Translations under genes and position numbers: made by a program
Assembly (NCBI GenBank): GCA_964535575.1
Contig: CAZHTC010000008.1
Span: 62,001 to 126,000, forward strand
Source of the DNA: JAGPCK01 sp964535575
Lineage (GTDB): Bacteria > Bacteroidota > Bacteroidia > UKL13-3
Reading direction: 5' to 3'
DNA length: 64,000 bases
In this document: positions 9,523-18,335 of the stretch, piece by piece
How positions within the stretch are numbered: the stretch's first letter is position 1
Layout: each line of letters opens with the position of its first letter
Notes under the pieces: generated by a model
Told to the model about the DNA's origin: nothing
Seen by the model: the letters and a program-made list of their open reading frames with translations, nothing else
The model's database searches: none

Positions 9523-10392
9523 TCACTTTTGATTTGATTTTAATTCCTGTCGTAACTGTTCCGATGTTTTGGTACTGCCATCATGACTCCATCCGGGAGG
9601 GGCAAGTACGTATTTCAGTTTTTGGGTAAACCCAACCTGTTTTTTCAAATCAGCCATAATATTCGTCCATTCATGAAAAATGACATGGACCAGATTGTAT
9701 GATTGAATGTTTTTGGTAAGTCCGTAAACAGGCTTTTCTGTTTCTTTTGCAAATGTTCCAAAAAGTTTGTCCCAGATAATAAGTACCTGCCCCATGTTTT
9801 TATCAAGGTAAGTAACGTTGCTTGCATGGTGCACCCGGTGATGCGAAGGGGTTACAAACCATTTCTCCCAAAAACCAAGTTTGCCTACCGTTTCAGTATG
9901 CACAAAAAAAGCATAGGTTTGATTAATGGCATACATCAGCATAATATCGAATCCATTGAACCCCAAAAAAGCACACGGAGCAAAAAACACCCAACGGTAC
10001 AGCGGCTGCAGTGCAGACGACCGGAGTGCTACAGAAAAATTAAATTTCTCTGACGAATGATGATTCACATGAACAGCCCAGAAAAAACGGCTGTAGTGCT
10101 CGGTGCGGTGCAACCAGTAAAAACAAAAATCCTGAGCAAAAAATAATCCCACCCAGTAGTATAATCTGTTTTCAATATGGCAAAAGGCAAAATGTCGGGC
10201 TACGTAATCTAGAATACCGAAAGTGAAAGCCTTCATCGCCAAGTCAGTTACCACACCGGCCATTCCAAGCCATATACTCACGGCCGAGTCTTTTACATCA
10301 TATAAATGCCGCTGGTCGAGCTTACTTAAAATGCTCTCCAGTACAATAAAAAAGATATAAACTGCGGTAGTTATCCAAACGTAATATTCCAT
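9523..10392 (-). CDS. Sterol desaturase / fatty acid hydroxylase superfamily membrane enzyme
   Basis: A 289 residue integral membrane di-iron oxygenase. The histidine clusters of the superfamily are present: HRTEH, HVNHHS and HRVHHA, preceded by several hydrophobic segments. It uses O2 to hydroxylate or desaturate a lipid; the substrate (sterol-like, carotenoid or fatty acid) cannot be told from sequence. A further conserved His lies near HVIFHEW in the C-terminal part. Divergent from gyrA across a 165 base spacer with a -7 element at 10408-10415. Confidence 0.9.
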   Translation of the reverse strand: MEYYVWITTAVYIFFIVLESILSKLDQRHLYDVKDSAVSIWLGMAGVVTDLAMKAFTFGILDYVARHFAFCHIENRLYYWVGLFFAQDFCFYWLHRTEHYSRFFWAVHVNHHSSEKFNFSVALRSSALQPLYRWVFFAPCAFLGFNGFDIMLMYAINQTYAFFVHTETVGKLGFWEKWFVTPSHHRVHHASNVTYLDKNMGQVLIIWDKLFGTFAKETEKPVYGLTKNIQSYNLVHVIFHEWTNIMADLKKQVGFTQKLKYVLAPPGWSHDGSTKTSEQLRQELKSNQK

Positions 10393-10407
10393 ATCAGGCT
10401 ATAGAGG

Positions 10408-10415
10408 CAAAAATA
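10408..10415 (-). promoter_or_regulatory. -7 element for the hydroxylase gene
   Basis: TATTTTTG on the minus strand, 15 bases before the ATG at 10392. No convincing TTTG at -33. The rest of the 165 base gap to gyrA shows no other clear signal. Confidence 0.45.
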
Positions 10416-10557
10416 GACTTGAATCTACATATTTTTAATACGTTTTCTTATCCACAAAACACTTTATTTATGTGGGAATTTTCACTCTTAAAATGCCTGT
10501 AAACACTGGGGTTTGCAGTAATTTGCGATGTTTTAAGAAGGACTATTCACAAGAAGT

Positions 10558-13116
10558 ATGGCAGAAGATAGAATTATTCCCATCAACATTGAAGATGAAA
10601 TGAAAACGGCTTACATCGATTATTCGATGTCAGTTATTGTTTCAAGAGCGCTACCTGATGTACGTGACGGTATGAAACCCGTGCATCGCAGGGTGTTGTA
10701 TGGTATGACCGAACTGGGACTGGCCTCAAACAGGGCCTACAAAAAATCAGCTCGTATTGTTGGAGAAGTGTTAGGAAAGTATCACCCACACGGTGATGCC
10801 TCCGTTTATGATACCATGGTTCGTATGGCTCAGGACTGGAGCATGCGCTACACATTGGTTGACGGACAGGGAAATTTTGGATCAGTGGACGGGGACCCAC
10901 CAGCCGCTATGCGTTACACCGAAGCCCGCCTGCGCAAAATTGCCGAAGAAATGCTGGTGGATATTGACAAAAACACCGTTGATTACCGCCCCAACTTTGA
11001 CGACTCATTGCAGGAACCAACCGTGCTGCCTGCTAAAATTCCGAATTTGCTGGTAAACGGAGCTTCTGGAATTGCAGTGGGAATGGCTACCAATATGCCG
11101 CCTCACAACCTTACCGAAGTAATAAACGGAATTGTTGCTTACATTGACAACAAGGATATTACCGTACAGGAACTGATGAAATTTGTAAAGGCTCCCGATT
11201 TCCCTACCGGTGGAATTATTTACGGATACGAAGGGGTGAAGGATGCATTTGAAACCGGTCGTGGCCGGGTAGTGATGCGCGGAAAAGCCATCTTTGAATC
11301 CACAGGCCATAAAGACCAGATTATCGTTACCGAAATTCCATTTCAGGTAAATAAAGCCGAAATGATTCGCAAAACGGCCGAACTGGTAAACGAAAAAGTA
11401 CTGGAAGGTATCAGTGAAATACGTGACGAATCGGATCGTGACGGAATGCGCATTGTTTATGACCTGAGGCGCGATGCCATCCCCAATATTGTATTAAACA
11501 AACTCTTTAGATACACTTCGCTACAGACCTCATTTAGTGTAAATAATATTGCACTTGTAAAGGGTCGTCCGGTGATGTTGAACCTGCGCGATCTGATGGT
11601 GCATTATGTGGATCACCGGCATGAGGTGGTGGTGCGCAGAACCAAATTTGAACTGGAAGAAGCCCGTCAGCGGGCTCATATTTTACAGGGTTTAATTATT
11701 GCCATCGATAACCTCGATGAAGTAATCAACCTCATCCGCTCTTCGCGTACTCCTGATGAAGCGAAAGCAGGTTTGATGGAAAAATTCGCATTATCGGAAA
11801 TTCAGTCAAAAGCCATTCTCGACCTTCGTTTACAAAAACTTACAGGCCTTGAGCGTGACAAACTGAAAGAAGAATACGAAGAAATAATGAAGTTCATATC
11901 CTACCTCGAAAGCATTTTGGCTGATGAAGGGTTGCGGATGAAAATAATTAAAGATGAATTGCTTGAAATAAAAGATAAGTACGGTGACGAACGCAGAACC
12001 ATTATTGAACATTCTGCTGACGACATGCGTATGGAAGACTTTATTGAGCAGGAAGATGTGGTAATTACCATATCGCATATGGGCTATATCAAACGCACAT
12101 CCCTTGACGAATACCGCACCCAGAACAGAGGAGGCCGCGGTGGCAAAGGAGTAGCTCACCGGGACGAGGATTTTGTAGAGCATCTGTTTATTGCCAATAC
12201 CCATAATTACCTGTTATTCTTTACCGAGCAGGGAAGGTGTTTCTGGCTTAAAGCCTATGAAGTGCCTGAAGGAGCTAAAAATACCAAAGGGCGCGCCATT
12301 CAAAACCTGATTAATATTCCAGCTGATGATAAAGTACGGGCATACCTGAATGTAAACAACCTTGACGATGCCGACTACCTGAATAACAACTATATCATTA
12401 TGTGTACACGTAATGGTATCATCAAGAAAACGTCACTCGAAGCTTATTCGCGTCCGCGGGCCAGTGGCATTAATGCCATTACCGTGCGCGATGGCGACCA
12501 GCTGCTCGAAGCGCTTTTAACCTCAGGGAAAGACGAAATTATTTTAGCTAAAAAATCGGGGAGGGCCATTCGTTTTAATGAAGAAGAAGTAAGGCCAATG
12601 GGGCGTACGGCTTCCGGAGTAAAAGGAGTAACCCTTGAAGGAAAAGGAGATGAAGTAATTGGAATGATTGCCGTTAAAGATAAAGCAACTACCATATTGG
12701 TGGTTTCAGAAAAAGGTTATGGCAAACGTTCTTTCTTAGTTGATCCTGAGAGCGGTGAAGATGAATACCGCGTAACCGGAAGGGGAGGAAAAGGCGTAAA
12801 AACCCTGAACATTACCGATAAAACCGGAAACCTGGTTGCCATTAAGGATGTGACTGACGAAAACGACCTGATGATTATGACCCGTGGTGGCATCACCATC
12901 CGCATTGCCGTTCAGGATTTACGGGTATTGGGACGTGCCACTCAGGGAGTTCGTCTTATTAAACTGGGCGATGACGATGATATTGCTTCGGTAGCCAAGG
13001 TGGAACATGAAAAAGAAGAAGAACTGGCCGAAGGTGAAATGGAAGCCGGTACAACTCCTGAAGCCGAAAACGGTACTATTATTGAAAACAGCACGGACGA
13101 TAATCCGGTAGAATAA
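10558..13116 (+). CDS. gyrA: DNA gyrase subunit A
   Basis: An 852 residue breakage-reunion subunit that with GyrB introduces negative supercoils. The N-terminus (YSMSVIVSRALPDVRDG) and active-site Tyr120 in AMRYTEARL are intact. The C-terminal pinwheel carries a GyrA box, QNRGGRG near residue 521, which separates it from ParC; the last ~35 residues are a strongly acidic tail of the sort that tunes supercoiling. In the quinolone pocket the sequence is HPHGDASVYD: the residue matching E. coli Ser83 is Ala81 and the Asp87 equivalent is Asp85. A TPR protein gene follows 10 bases after the stop, so they probably share a message. Confidence 0.97.
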   Translation: MAEDRIIPINIEDEMKTAYIDYSMSVIVSRALPDVRDGMKPVHRRVLYGMTELGLASNRAYKKSARIVGEVLGKYHPHGDASVYDTMVRMAQDWSMRYTLVDGQGNFGSVDGDPPAAMRYTEARLRKIAEEMLVDIDKNTVDYRPNFDDSLQEPTVLPAKIPNLLVNGASGIAVGMATNMPPHNLTEVINGIVAYIDNKDITVQELMKFVKAPDFPTGGIIYGYEGVKDAFETGRGRVVMRGKAIFESTGHKDQIIVTEIPFQVNKAEMIRKTAELVNEKVLEGISEIRDESDRDGMRIVYDLRRDAIPNIVLNKLFRYTSLQTSFSVNNIALVKGRPVMLNLRDLMVHYVDHRHEVVVRRTKFELEEARQRAHILQGLIIAIDNLDEVINLIRSSRTPDEAKAGLMEKFALSEIQSKAILDLRLQKLTGLERDKLKEEYEEIMKFISYLESILADEGLRMKIIKDELLEIKDKYGDERRTIIEHSADDMRMEDFIEQEDVVITISHMGYIKRTSLDEYRTQNRGGRGGKGVAHRDEDFVEHLFIANTHNYLLFFTEQGRCFWLKAYEVPEGAKNTKGRAIQNLINIPADDKVRAYLNVNNLDDADYLNNNYIIMCTRNGIIKKTSLEAYSRPRASGINAITVRDGDQLLEALLTSGKDEIILAKKSGRAIRFNEEEVRPMGRTASGVKGVTLEGKGDEVIGMIAVKDKATTILVVSEKGYGKRSFLVDPESGEDEYRVTGRGGKGVKTLNITDKTGNLVAIKDVTDENDLMIMTRGGITIRIAVQDLRVLGRATQGVRLIKLGDDDDIASVAKVEHEKEEELAEGEMEAGTTPEAENGTIIENSTDDNPVE

Positions 13117-13126
13117 TTCAAATACG

Positions 13127-14557
13127 ATGAGAAAGGTTTTAGTTAGCATATTCACGGTACTTTCGCTGGCCGTTTATGCACAAAAGTTTAATGTAGAAAC
13201 GGCTGCCATTGAAGTAAAACATTACGAAGATCAATCGAGCAGTGAAGATGACCGCAAACTGGCCATAGAGCGGGCTAAAGCGGCTATTGACAAAGCATTT
13301 AGCAACCCCGAAACCCAGCAGGATGCCAAAATGTGGAGTCTGCGCGGCAAAATCTATATGTACATTGCCATCAACAATAAACTAGGCATTGACGACCCAA
13401 AGGCGCTTGATGTATCGAAAGAGGCATTTGCCAATTGCATTAAGTTTGATAACGAAAAGAAAAAATATGCCAATGAAGCCAAAGACCTTATCATAAACGT
13501 TGGGGTAAATATGTACAACAAGGCAGTTGGGCATTTTAATTCCCGCCAATATGCCGAGGCCATTCACTGGTATAAATCACTCACCGAAATTTATCCGTAC
13601 GATACACGTGAATTATTGAAAAGCAATAATATAAGTGAAGGTTCCATTTTCTATTACATGGGTACCACCAGCTATCAGGCGGCTTTGGATTCAAACAGCA
13701 CCAAGGAGCAGAAAAAGGATTTTTTGAGCCAGGCCATTACTTATTTGCAAACCTCTATTGATAAAAACTACAGCGAGCCTTTTACCTATATCTACCTTTC
13801 TAATATTTTAATGGAAACAGGGGATACCGCCAGGGCTTTAACCGTAGTGGAAGCCGGTCGCGACCGCTTTAGCTCAGAACCTAAATTGATTGAAGCCGAA
13901 ATTAATATCTATATAGCCCAACAACGCGTTGATGTGCTGGTGAAAAAATTAGATGTGGCCATTGAGGCAAACCCTGATAAGGAAATCTATTATCTGGTAC
14001 GTGCCACTTCATACCAAACCTTAGCCAAAAAAGAATTGGAAAATATTCATAAACAAGACAGTATACTTGGCAACTTAAACAAACAGTTAAAGTCGACAGC
14101 TGACCCTAAAAAGAAAGCGACCTTGCAAACTAAAGTGAACGAGTTGAAGGGGAAGGCAGATAAATCAAAAGCATCGTACGATCTTTATTCGGCTAACTGC
14201 GAAAAGGATTACAAAAAGGCACTGGAGCTGAATGACGGCTTATTTGATGCGCATTACAACCTGGCAGCTTACTACTTAGATATGGCCGCACCATTTACCA
14301 TGATTTTAAACGACCCGAACACATCGGCCAAAGCCTATGAAGATGCAGAAAAAGCTCAGGCTGAATTTTATAAAAAGGCGCTTGCCAGTTTTGAAGCCGG
14401 ATTAGGCGTACTGAAAGGCGAAACAAAACTTCGGATTGATGTGTATTACCAAATGTTTAAACTGTATGCCCGTATAAACGAAGCGGAGAAGGCCAAAGAC
14501 TATAAGAACAAATACGAAGAGCTTAAAAAGCAATACGAAGCAGGGGAAGTTAAATAA
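13127..14557 (+). CDS. Exported TPR repeat protein
   Basis: A 476 residue protein with a signal peptide (MRKVLVSIFTVLSLAVYAQ) followed by helical tetratricopeptide-like repeats: motifs such as MYNKAVGHFNSRQYAEAIHW, YIYLSNILMETGDTARAL and FDAHYNLAAYYLDMA spread from residue 30 to the end, with a Lys/Gln-rich coiled stretch around 300-350. Probably a periplasmic scaffold. It sits directly behind gyrA with a terminator after it; a functional tie to gyrase is not implied by the sequence. Confidence 0.82.
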   Translation: MRKVLVSIFTVLSLAVYAQKFNVETAAIEVKHYEDQSSSEDDRKLAIERAKAAIDKAFSNPETQQDAKMWSLRGKIYMYIAINNKLGIDDPKALDVSKEAFANCIKFDNEKKKYANEAKDLIINVGVNMYNKAVGHFNSRQYAEAIHWYKSLTEIYPYDTRELLKSNNISEGSIFYYMGTTSYQAALDSNSTKEQKKDFLSQAITYLQTSIDKNYSEPFTYIYLSNILMETGDTARALTVVEAGRDRFSSEPKLIEAEINIYIAQQRVDVLVKKLDVAIEANPDKEIYYLVRATSYQTLAKKELENIHKQDSILGNLNKQLKSTADPKKKATLQTKVNELKGKADKSKASYDLYSANCEKDYKKALELNDGLFDAHYNLAAYYLDMAAPFTMILNDPNTSAKAYEDAEKAQAEFYKKALASFEAGLGVLKGETKLRIDVYYQMFKLYARINEAEKAKDYKNKYEELKKQYEAGEVK

Positions 14558-14570
14558 CCCATAGCTGCTA

Positions 14571-14596
14571 TAAAGCCCGAATAAAACCGGGCTTTA
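14571..14596 (+). terminator. Terminator of the gyrA-TPR unit
   Basis: A perfect 9 bp stem, TAAAGCCCG (14571-14579) with CGGGCTTTA (14588-14596), an 8 base loop, then a T-rich stretch. Confidence 0.85.
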
Positions 14597-14687
14597 TTTA
14601 GCTTTATCATATTTAACATAATATTAATTATAAGGCAAATTTAAAATGCTAAAATACTATTTATAAGGAAATTAATATATATGGAAC

Positions 14688-14763
14688 TTTCCCTATCATA
14701 ATAATCCAACCGCTCGAAATGGCTTACTTCAATGCATATAAAATCGAATTCCTCAACCACCTT
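14688..14763 (-). pseudogene. Diverged second copy of the dnaE 3' end (remnant or attachment-site half)
   Basis: Read on the minus strand, 14701-14763 encodes KVVEEFDFICIEVSHFERLDY, which parallels the last residues of the dnaE product at 15363-18323 (KVVEEFDFICIEVERFIRMDY). By hand count the 63 bases differ from 15390-15452 at 12 positions, with no gaps and one identical run of 26 bases (14726-14751 versus 15415-15440). Weaker similarity extends to 14688 (DREs versus DREF). There is no start and no gene body, so it is a fragment. The regulator/membrane-protein pair lies exactly between the two copies. The flanking DNA at 14597-14700 is very AT-rich and otherwise empty. Confidence 0.75.
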
Positions 14764-14772
14764 AAGTTGTAT

Positions 14773-14970
14773 CTATTCATACCAAAACACCTTATCGACA
14801 GGTAAATCAAAAAAACGGGAAATTTCCCAGGCAAGCTTAAAAGATGGGTTGTACCTTTCGTTCTCAAGATGAACTATTGTTTCCCTTCGGACATTAACAG
14901 CTTCTGCTAAATCACCTTGAGTGATATTCCGTGCTAATCTGAGCTCCTTAACACGTGTACGTAACCTCAT
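14773..14970 (-). CDS. Small XRE-type helix-turn-helix regulator
   Basis: A 65 residue DNA-binding protein consisting of one HTH_3 (Cro/C1) domain: VKELRLARNITQGDLAEAVNVRRETIVHLENERYNP is the five-helix core, with helix 2/3 at about residues 17-37. It resembles the YozG-like regulators often paired with small membrane proteins. Its ATG overlaps the membrane protein stop by four bases, so the pair is one operon. It probably represses its own promoter through the palindromes at 15318-15360. Base composition here is visibly more AT-rich than in neighbouring genes. Confidence 0.88.
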   Translation of the reverse strand: MRLRTRVKELRLARNITQGDLAEAVNVRRETIVHLENERYNPSFKLAWEISRFFDLPVDKVFWYE

Positions 14971-15308
14971 ATTTCTGGTTTCTTTTCATACAAATTAATT
15001 GATACAACAAAGGTGATTGTAAAAATTGCAATTACTGCTTGTATAAAAGTAAAAATTTCTTCTTTTACGATGGGGTTATTTGTGATAAAAAAAATAAGCA
15101 TTACCCAACCTAAAATCGAAACAATGAATGCATTTCTCGAAGCTTTATTCAAATTCTCGCGTAAGCGCTCGTCCGATTTATGTCGCTTAAAAAGTGAAAA
15201 AGTGAAAAAAGAAAGGAATGCTAACCAGCTATCTTGGCCGGTGATGGGTGCTAAAATAGCCAAACAAGCCAAAAGGCTTAAATTAGAAAGTATTTTATTT
15301 GATTTCAT
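14967..15308 (-). CDS. Small membrane protein paired with the HTH regulator (DUF2178-like)
   Basis: A 113 residue protein with about four hydrophobic segments (roughly residues 8-24, 26-41, 60-77 and 84-106) and a basic loop with KRHKSDERLRENLNKASRNAF between the second and third. The arrangement of four helices with a charged central loop, plus a translationally coupled small XRE regulator, matches the DUF2178/YozG-type pairs of bacteria and archaea, whose role is unknown. First gene of the two-gene module; the promoter region lies in the 54 bases between it and the dnaE stop. Confidence 0.7.
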   Translation of the reverse strand: MKSNKILSNLSLLACLAILAPITGQDSWLAFLSFFTFSLFKRHKSDERLRENLNKASRNAFIVSILGWVMLIFFITNNPIVKEEIFTFIQAVIAIFTITFVVSINLYEKKPEI

Positions 15309-15317
15309 AATTAAAAA

Positions 15318-15362
15318 TGTTATAAATATATCACAAATATAATGTTATTTATTTATAACAAA
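15318..15362 (-). promoter_or_regulatory. Promoter with two palindromic operator candidates for the HTH module
   Basis: Two 18 base sites of identical design, TGTTAT-N6-ATCACA at 15318-15335 and TGTTAT-N6-ATAACA at 15343-15360, start 25 bases apart. On the minus strand a TATATTTG -7 element (15334-15341) lies between them and a TTTG (15359-15362) overlaps the outer site, with a 17 base spacer, slightly short for the phylum. This is the layout expected for autorepression by the small regulator. The prediction rests on symmetry and position only. Confidence 0.55.
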
Positions 15363-18323
15363 CTAAACTGGTAAAAATTCACGATCTAAATAATCCATGC
15401 GGATAAAACGTTCAACTTCAATGCATATAAAATCGAATTCTTCCACCACCTTGCCGCGTATTAAGTAACAGCCTTTGCCTGTGAAAGGATATTTTTTAGC
15501 CACATCAGGGAAATGAACGGTATCTATCCAGTCGCCTTGCGTATCCAAAAAAGTCCCGAAAAACATTTTTTCCGATTTAGCCGTACGGGTTTGTTTTAAG
15601 GTAACCAGATAGCCCACAATTTCTACCTGTTTGCCAATATGGTGTTTGAGTTCTTCAGCCTTTAACCCGGGCAGCTCTTTGTTTTGCAACAGGTAAAAAG
15701 GCAGCCTGAGTGTAAATCCATACAGCTCCATTTCCTTATAGGCATCTTCAATCCAGCTTTCCTGCAACGGAGGTAATTCAAAGGTTTTATTCGCTTTGGG
15801 AAAAAGTGCGGCTGTAAGTGGCCGGGTGTGTTTTGTGCCCGATGATAACATATGTGCATCCCAAAACAAAGTCTGTTTCTTTTTACCGGTAAAGGCAAAT
15901 GCATTGGCCGAAATGAGTAACCGCAATTGGTCTAATGAAACCGGAACACGCTCCATAAAATCGGGCAGACTTTTAAAAGCTCCGTCACGGTTGCGGGCAA
16001 GCAGTATATTTTCAATAACGCTTTGCTCCAATTCGGCAATATGGGCAAGACTGAGGTAAATTTGGTTACCCATTAATTCGTATTTACCAGTGCTGTGATT
16101 TACGCAAGGCGGGTTAATAACAGCTCCGTGCAAAAAAGCTTCGTGCAGATAGATTTCAGGTCGGTAAAAACCTCCCCCGTTGTTTAAAGTGGCCACCATA
16201 TACTCTATTGGAAAATATGCTTTGAGGTACAAAGCCTGATAACTTTCTACCGCATAACTGGCCGAGTGTCCTTTGGAAAAAGCAAAATTGGCAAAACTTT
16301 CAATCTGATTCCAGATGGCTGTAATTATTTTTAAATCATATCCTTTTGCGCGACAATTATTAAAAAACTGATCTCGTACCAAACCAAATTCGGTACGCTG
16401 TTTAAACTTCCAGCTCATGCCCCTGCGCAGGTAATCGGCTTCGGCAAGAGAGAGGCCGGCAAAGCTGTGTGCTACCTTAATTACGTCTTCCTGATAAACC
16501 ATCACCCCATAGGTTTCCTCCAGAATTTGGTACAGTTCGGGCAGTTCATTCCGCGCTTTTTCCCTTAGTTTTTCGTTTCGGAAACGTAAAATATACTCGC
16601 GCATCATTCCGCTTTTTGACACCCCGGGGCGAATAATGGAACTGGCAGCCACCAATCGCAAATAGTCATCAGCCCTCAGTTTGCAAAGCAACATGCGCAT
16701 GGCCGGAGACTCTACATAAAAACAACCGATGGCTTTACCGGAACGCAACAATTCTTTAATTTTTTCATCCTTCAGCAACTTTGGAATAGCATGGATATCG
16801 GCATCCACTCCTTTATTTTCTTTAATCAGGGTTAAGGCATCTTTAATTTTTCCAAGTCCGCGCTGGCTGAGAATATCAAATTTATACAACCCGATATCCT
16901 CGGCCTCAATCATACTAAACTGGGTGGTGGGATAACCTTTTGGAGGTATAAACAAACCCGAGTAGGTTGTTAGGGGGTCTTCGGCTATCAGTATGCCGCT
17001 GGAGTGAATACTTAAATGACTGGGGAAATCATGCAGGTATTGGCTATAAGTAATTACCAATTGCGCTAATTTATCACCTTTAGGTGCTGCATTGGTGCGT
17101 TGCAGGGAATCAATTTCTTCGGGTGGCAAACCAAACACTTTTCCCAGTTCGCGCATCACAGCATCGCGTTGAAAAGTGCTGTAAGTTCCCAAAAGAGCAG
17201 CCCTTCCCCCCTCTCCAAAACGGTTAAAAATATGTTCCGTAATATCATCGCGGTCGGTCCAGGAAAAGTCAATATCAAAATCGGGAGGATTGCTTCGAAA
17301 CGGATTAATAAAACGTTCGAAATACAAGTCAAGTTCAATAGGGTCAACATCTGTAATTCGCAGCAGGTAGGCTACCAGACTATTGGCTCCGCTGCCCCTT
17401 CCTACATAATAATATCCCTTGCTTCGGGCATACGAAACAATTTCCCAATTAATTAGAAAATAAGAGGCAAAACCCATCTGCTGAATTATTCCCAGCTCCT
17501 TTTCCATTCGTTCCAAAACCACCGGTGATGGATTTGGAAAGCGGTAGGCTATGCCTTTTTCTGCTTCTGCCCGCAGCAACTCAATATCTCCCTGTGCGCT
17601 GCCGGTAAAATATTTCAGGTTTTTATTGGCGAATTTACCATAGGCAAATGACACACTGCAGCTATTAAGTATTTGCCGCGTATTTGAAATGATATCCGGA
17701 TAGTTTTGGAACTGTTTTTTTAATTCGTCCCCGGTAAGCATTACTTCATCGGGGCTTCCCTGTTCGCTTAGCGGAAGTTTACTCAACAGGTTATTGGTGT
17801 CAATGGCACGCAGCAACCGATGCGCATTAAAGCTTTTTTTGTCGGTAAAAGAAACCGGTTGAAGGCATACCAATTTTGCCATTGAAACTCCTTTGGAATT
17901 GAATTCAAATTTGCTCAGCTCGTTATATTGAATTCCCACATATTCATTTGGGCGTAATGGGTTACCTGTATAAGTTCGAAACGGATAGATGATAACTGTA
18001 TCGGGTAGTTCGGGGGCAGCATCATCAAAAGGGAGATTGTGCGTGAGGTGGTCCGTTAAGTGCGTGTTTAGGTTTTTAAATCCGTTATTATTTTGCGCAA
18101 TGCCAATATACTGCTGTTTTATTCCGTTTCTGAAATCAATGCCGGGTATAACCTTTACTCCATATTCAGCGGCAATGCGCAGGGTGTTTAAACAGGCCGA
18201 AGTATTATTGATATCGCTGAGTACAATTGCAGGGTGACCATTTTCTTTTGCTCTTGTCAGTAACTCTTCGGGCGCCAGAGTGCCGTAACACAAGCTGTAA
18301 TAGGTATGGCAATTGAGCAACAT
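15363..18323 (-). CDS. dnaE: DNA polymerase III alpha subunit, short DnaE form
   Basis: A 986 residue C-family polymerase. Order: N-terminal PHP domain (MLLNCHTYYSLCYGTL), the conserved GRGSGANSLVAY (308-319), catalytic Asp350 and Asp352 in PPDFDIDF, and third acidic residue Asp483 in LYKFDILSQRGLGK; a helix-hairpin-helix region and an OB fold (VEIVGYLVTLKQTRTAKSEKMFF) close the protein. Bacteroidota replicative DnaE1 proteins are clearly longer; this length and the missing C-terminal clamp-loader-binding region resemble the DnaE2/ImuC type used in error-prone synthesis. No imuA or imuB lies in the window. The lipoprotein gene ends 12 bases upstream. Its last ~21 codons recur at 14701-14763. 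Confidence 0.88.
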   Translation of the reverse strand: MLLNCHTYYSLCYGTLAPEELLTRAKENGHPAIVLSDINNTSACLNTLRIAAEYGVKVIPGIDFRNGIKQQYIGIAQNNNGFKNLNTHLTDHLTHNLPFDDAAPELPDTVIIYPFRTYTGNPLRPNEYVGIQYNELSKFEFNSKGVSMAKLVCLQPVSFTDKKSFNAHRLLRAIDTNNLLSKLPLSEQGSPDEVMLTGDELKKQFQNYPDIISNTRQILNSCSVSFAYGKFANKNLKYFTGSAQGDIELLRAEAEKGIAYRFPNPSPVVLERMEKELGIIQQMGFASYFLINWEIVSYARSKGYYYVGRGSGANSLVAYLLRITDVDPIELDLYFERFINPFRSNPPDFDIDFSWTDRDDITEHIFNRFGEGGRAALLGTYSTFQRDAVMRELGKVFGLPPEEIDSLQRTNAAPKGDKLAQLVITYSQYLHDFPSHLSIHSSGILIAEDPLTTYSGLFIPPKGYPTTQFSMIEAEDIGLYKFDILSQRGLGKIKDALTLIKENKGVDADIHAIPKLLKDEKIKELLRSGKAIGCFYVESPAMRMLLCKLRADDYLRLVAASSIIRPGVSKSGMMREYILRFRNEKLREKARNELPELYQILEETYGVMVYQEDVIKVAHSFAGLSLAEADYLRRGMSWKFKQRTEFGLVRDQFFNNCRAKGYDLKIITAIWNQIESFANFAFSKGHSASYAVESYQALYLKAYFPIEYMVATLNNGGGFYRPEIYLHEAFLHGAVINPPCVNHSTGKYELMGNQIYLSLAHIAELEQSVIENILLARNRDGAFKSLPDFMERVPVSLDQLRLLISANAFAFTGKKKQTLFWDAHMLSSGTKHTRPLTAALFPKANKTFELPPLQESWIEDAYKEMELYGFTLRLPFYLLQNKELPGLKAEELKHHIGKQVEIVGYLVTLKQTRTAKSEKMFFGTFLDTQGDWIDTVHFPDVAKKYPFTGKGCYLIRGKVVEEFDFICIEVERFIRMDYLDREFLPV
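15390..15452 (-). repeat. Direct repeat copy inside the dnaE 3' end
   Basis: The in-gene partner of 14701-14763. The identical 26 base core is 15415-15440, 689 bases from its partner. Together the copies bracket the HTH/membrane-protein module as direct repeats. Confidence 0.75.
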
Positions 18324-18335
18324 ATCCCACCGCTT

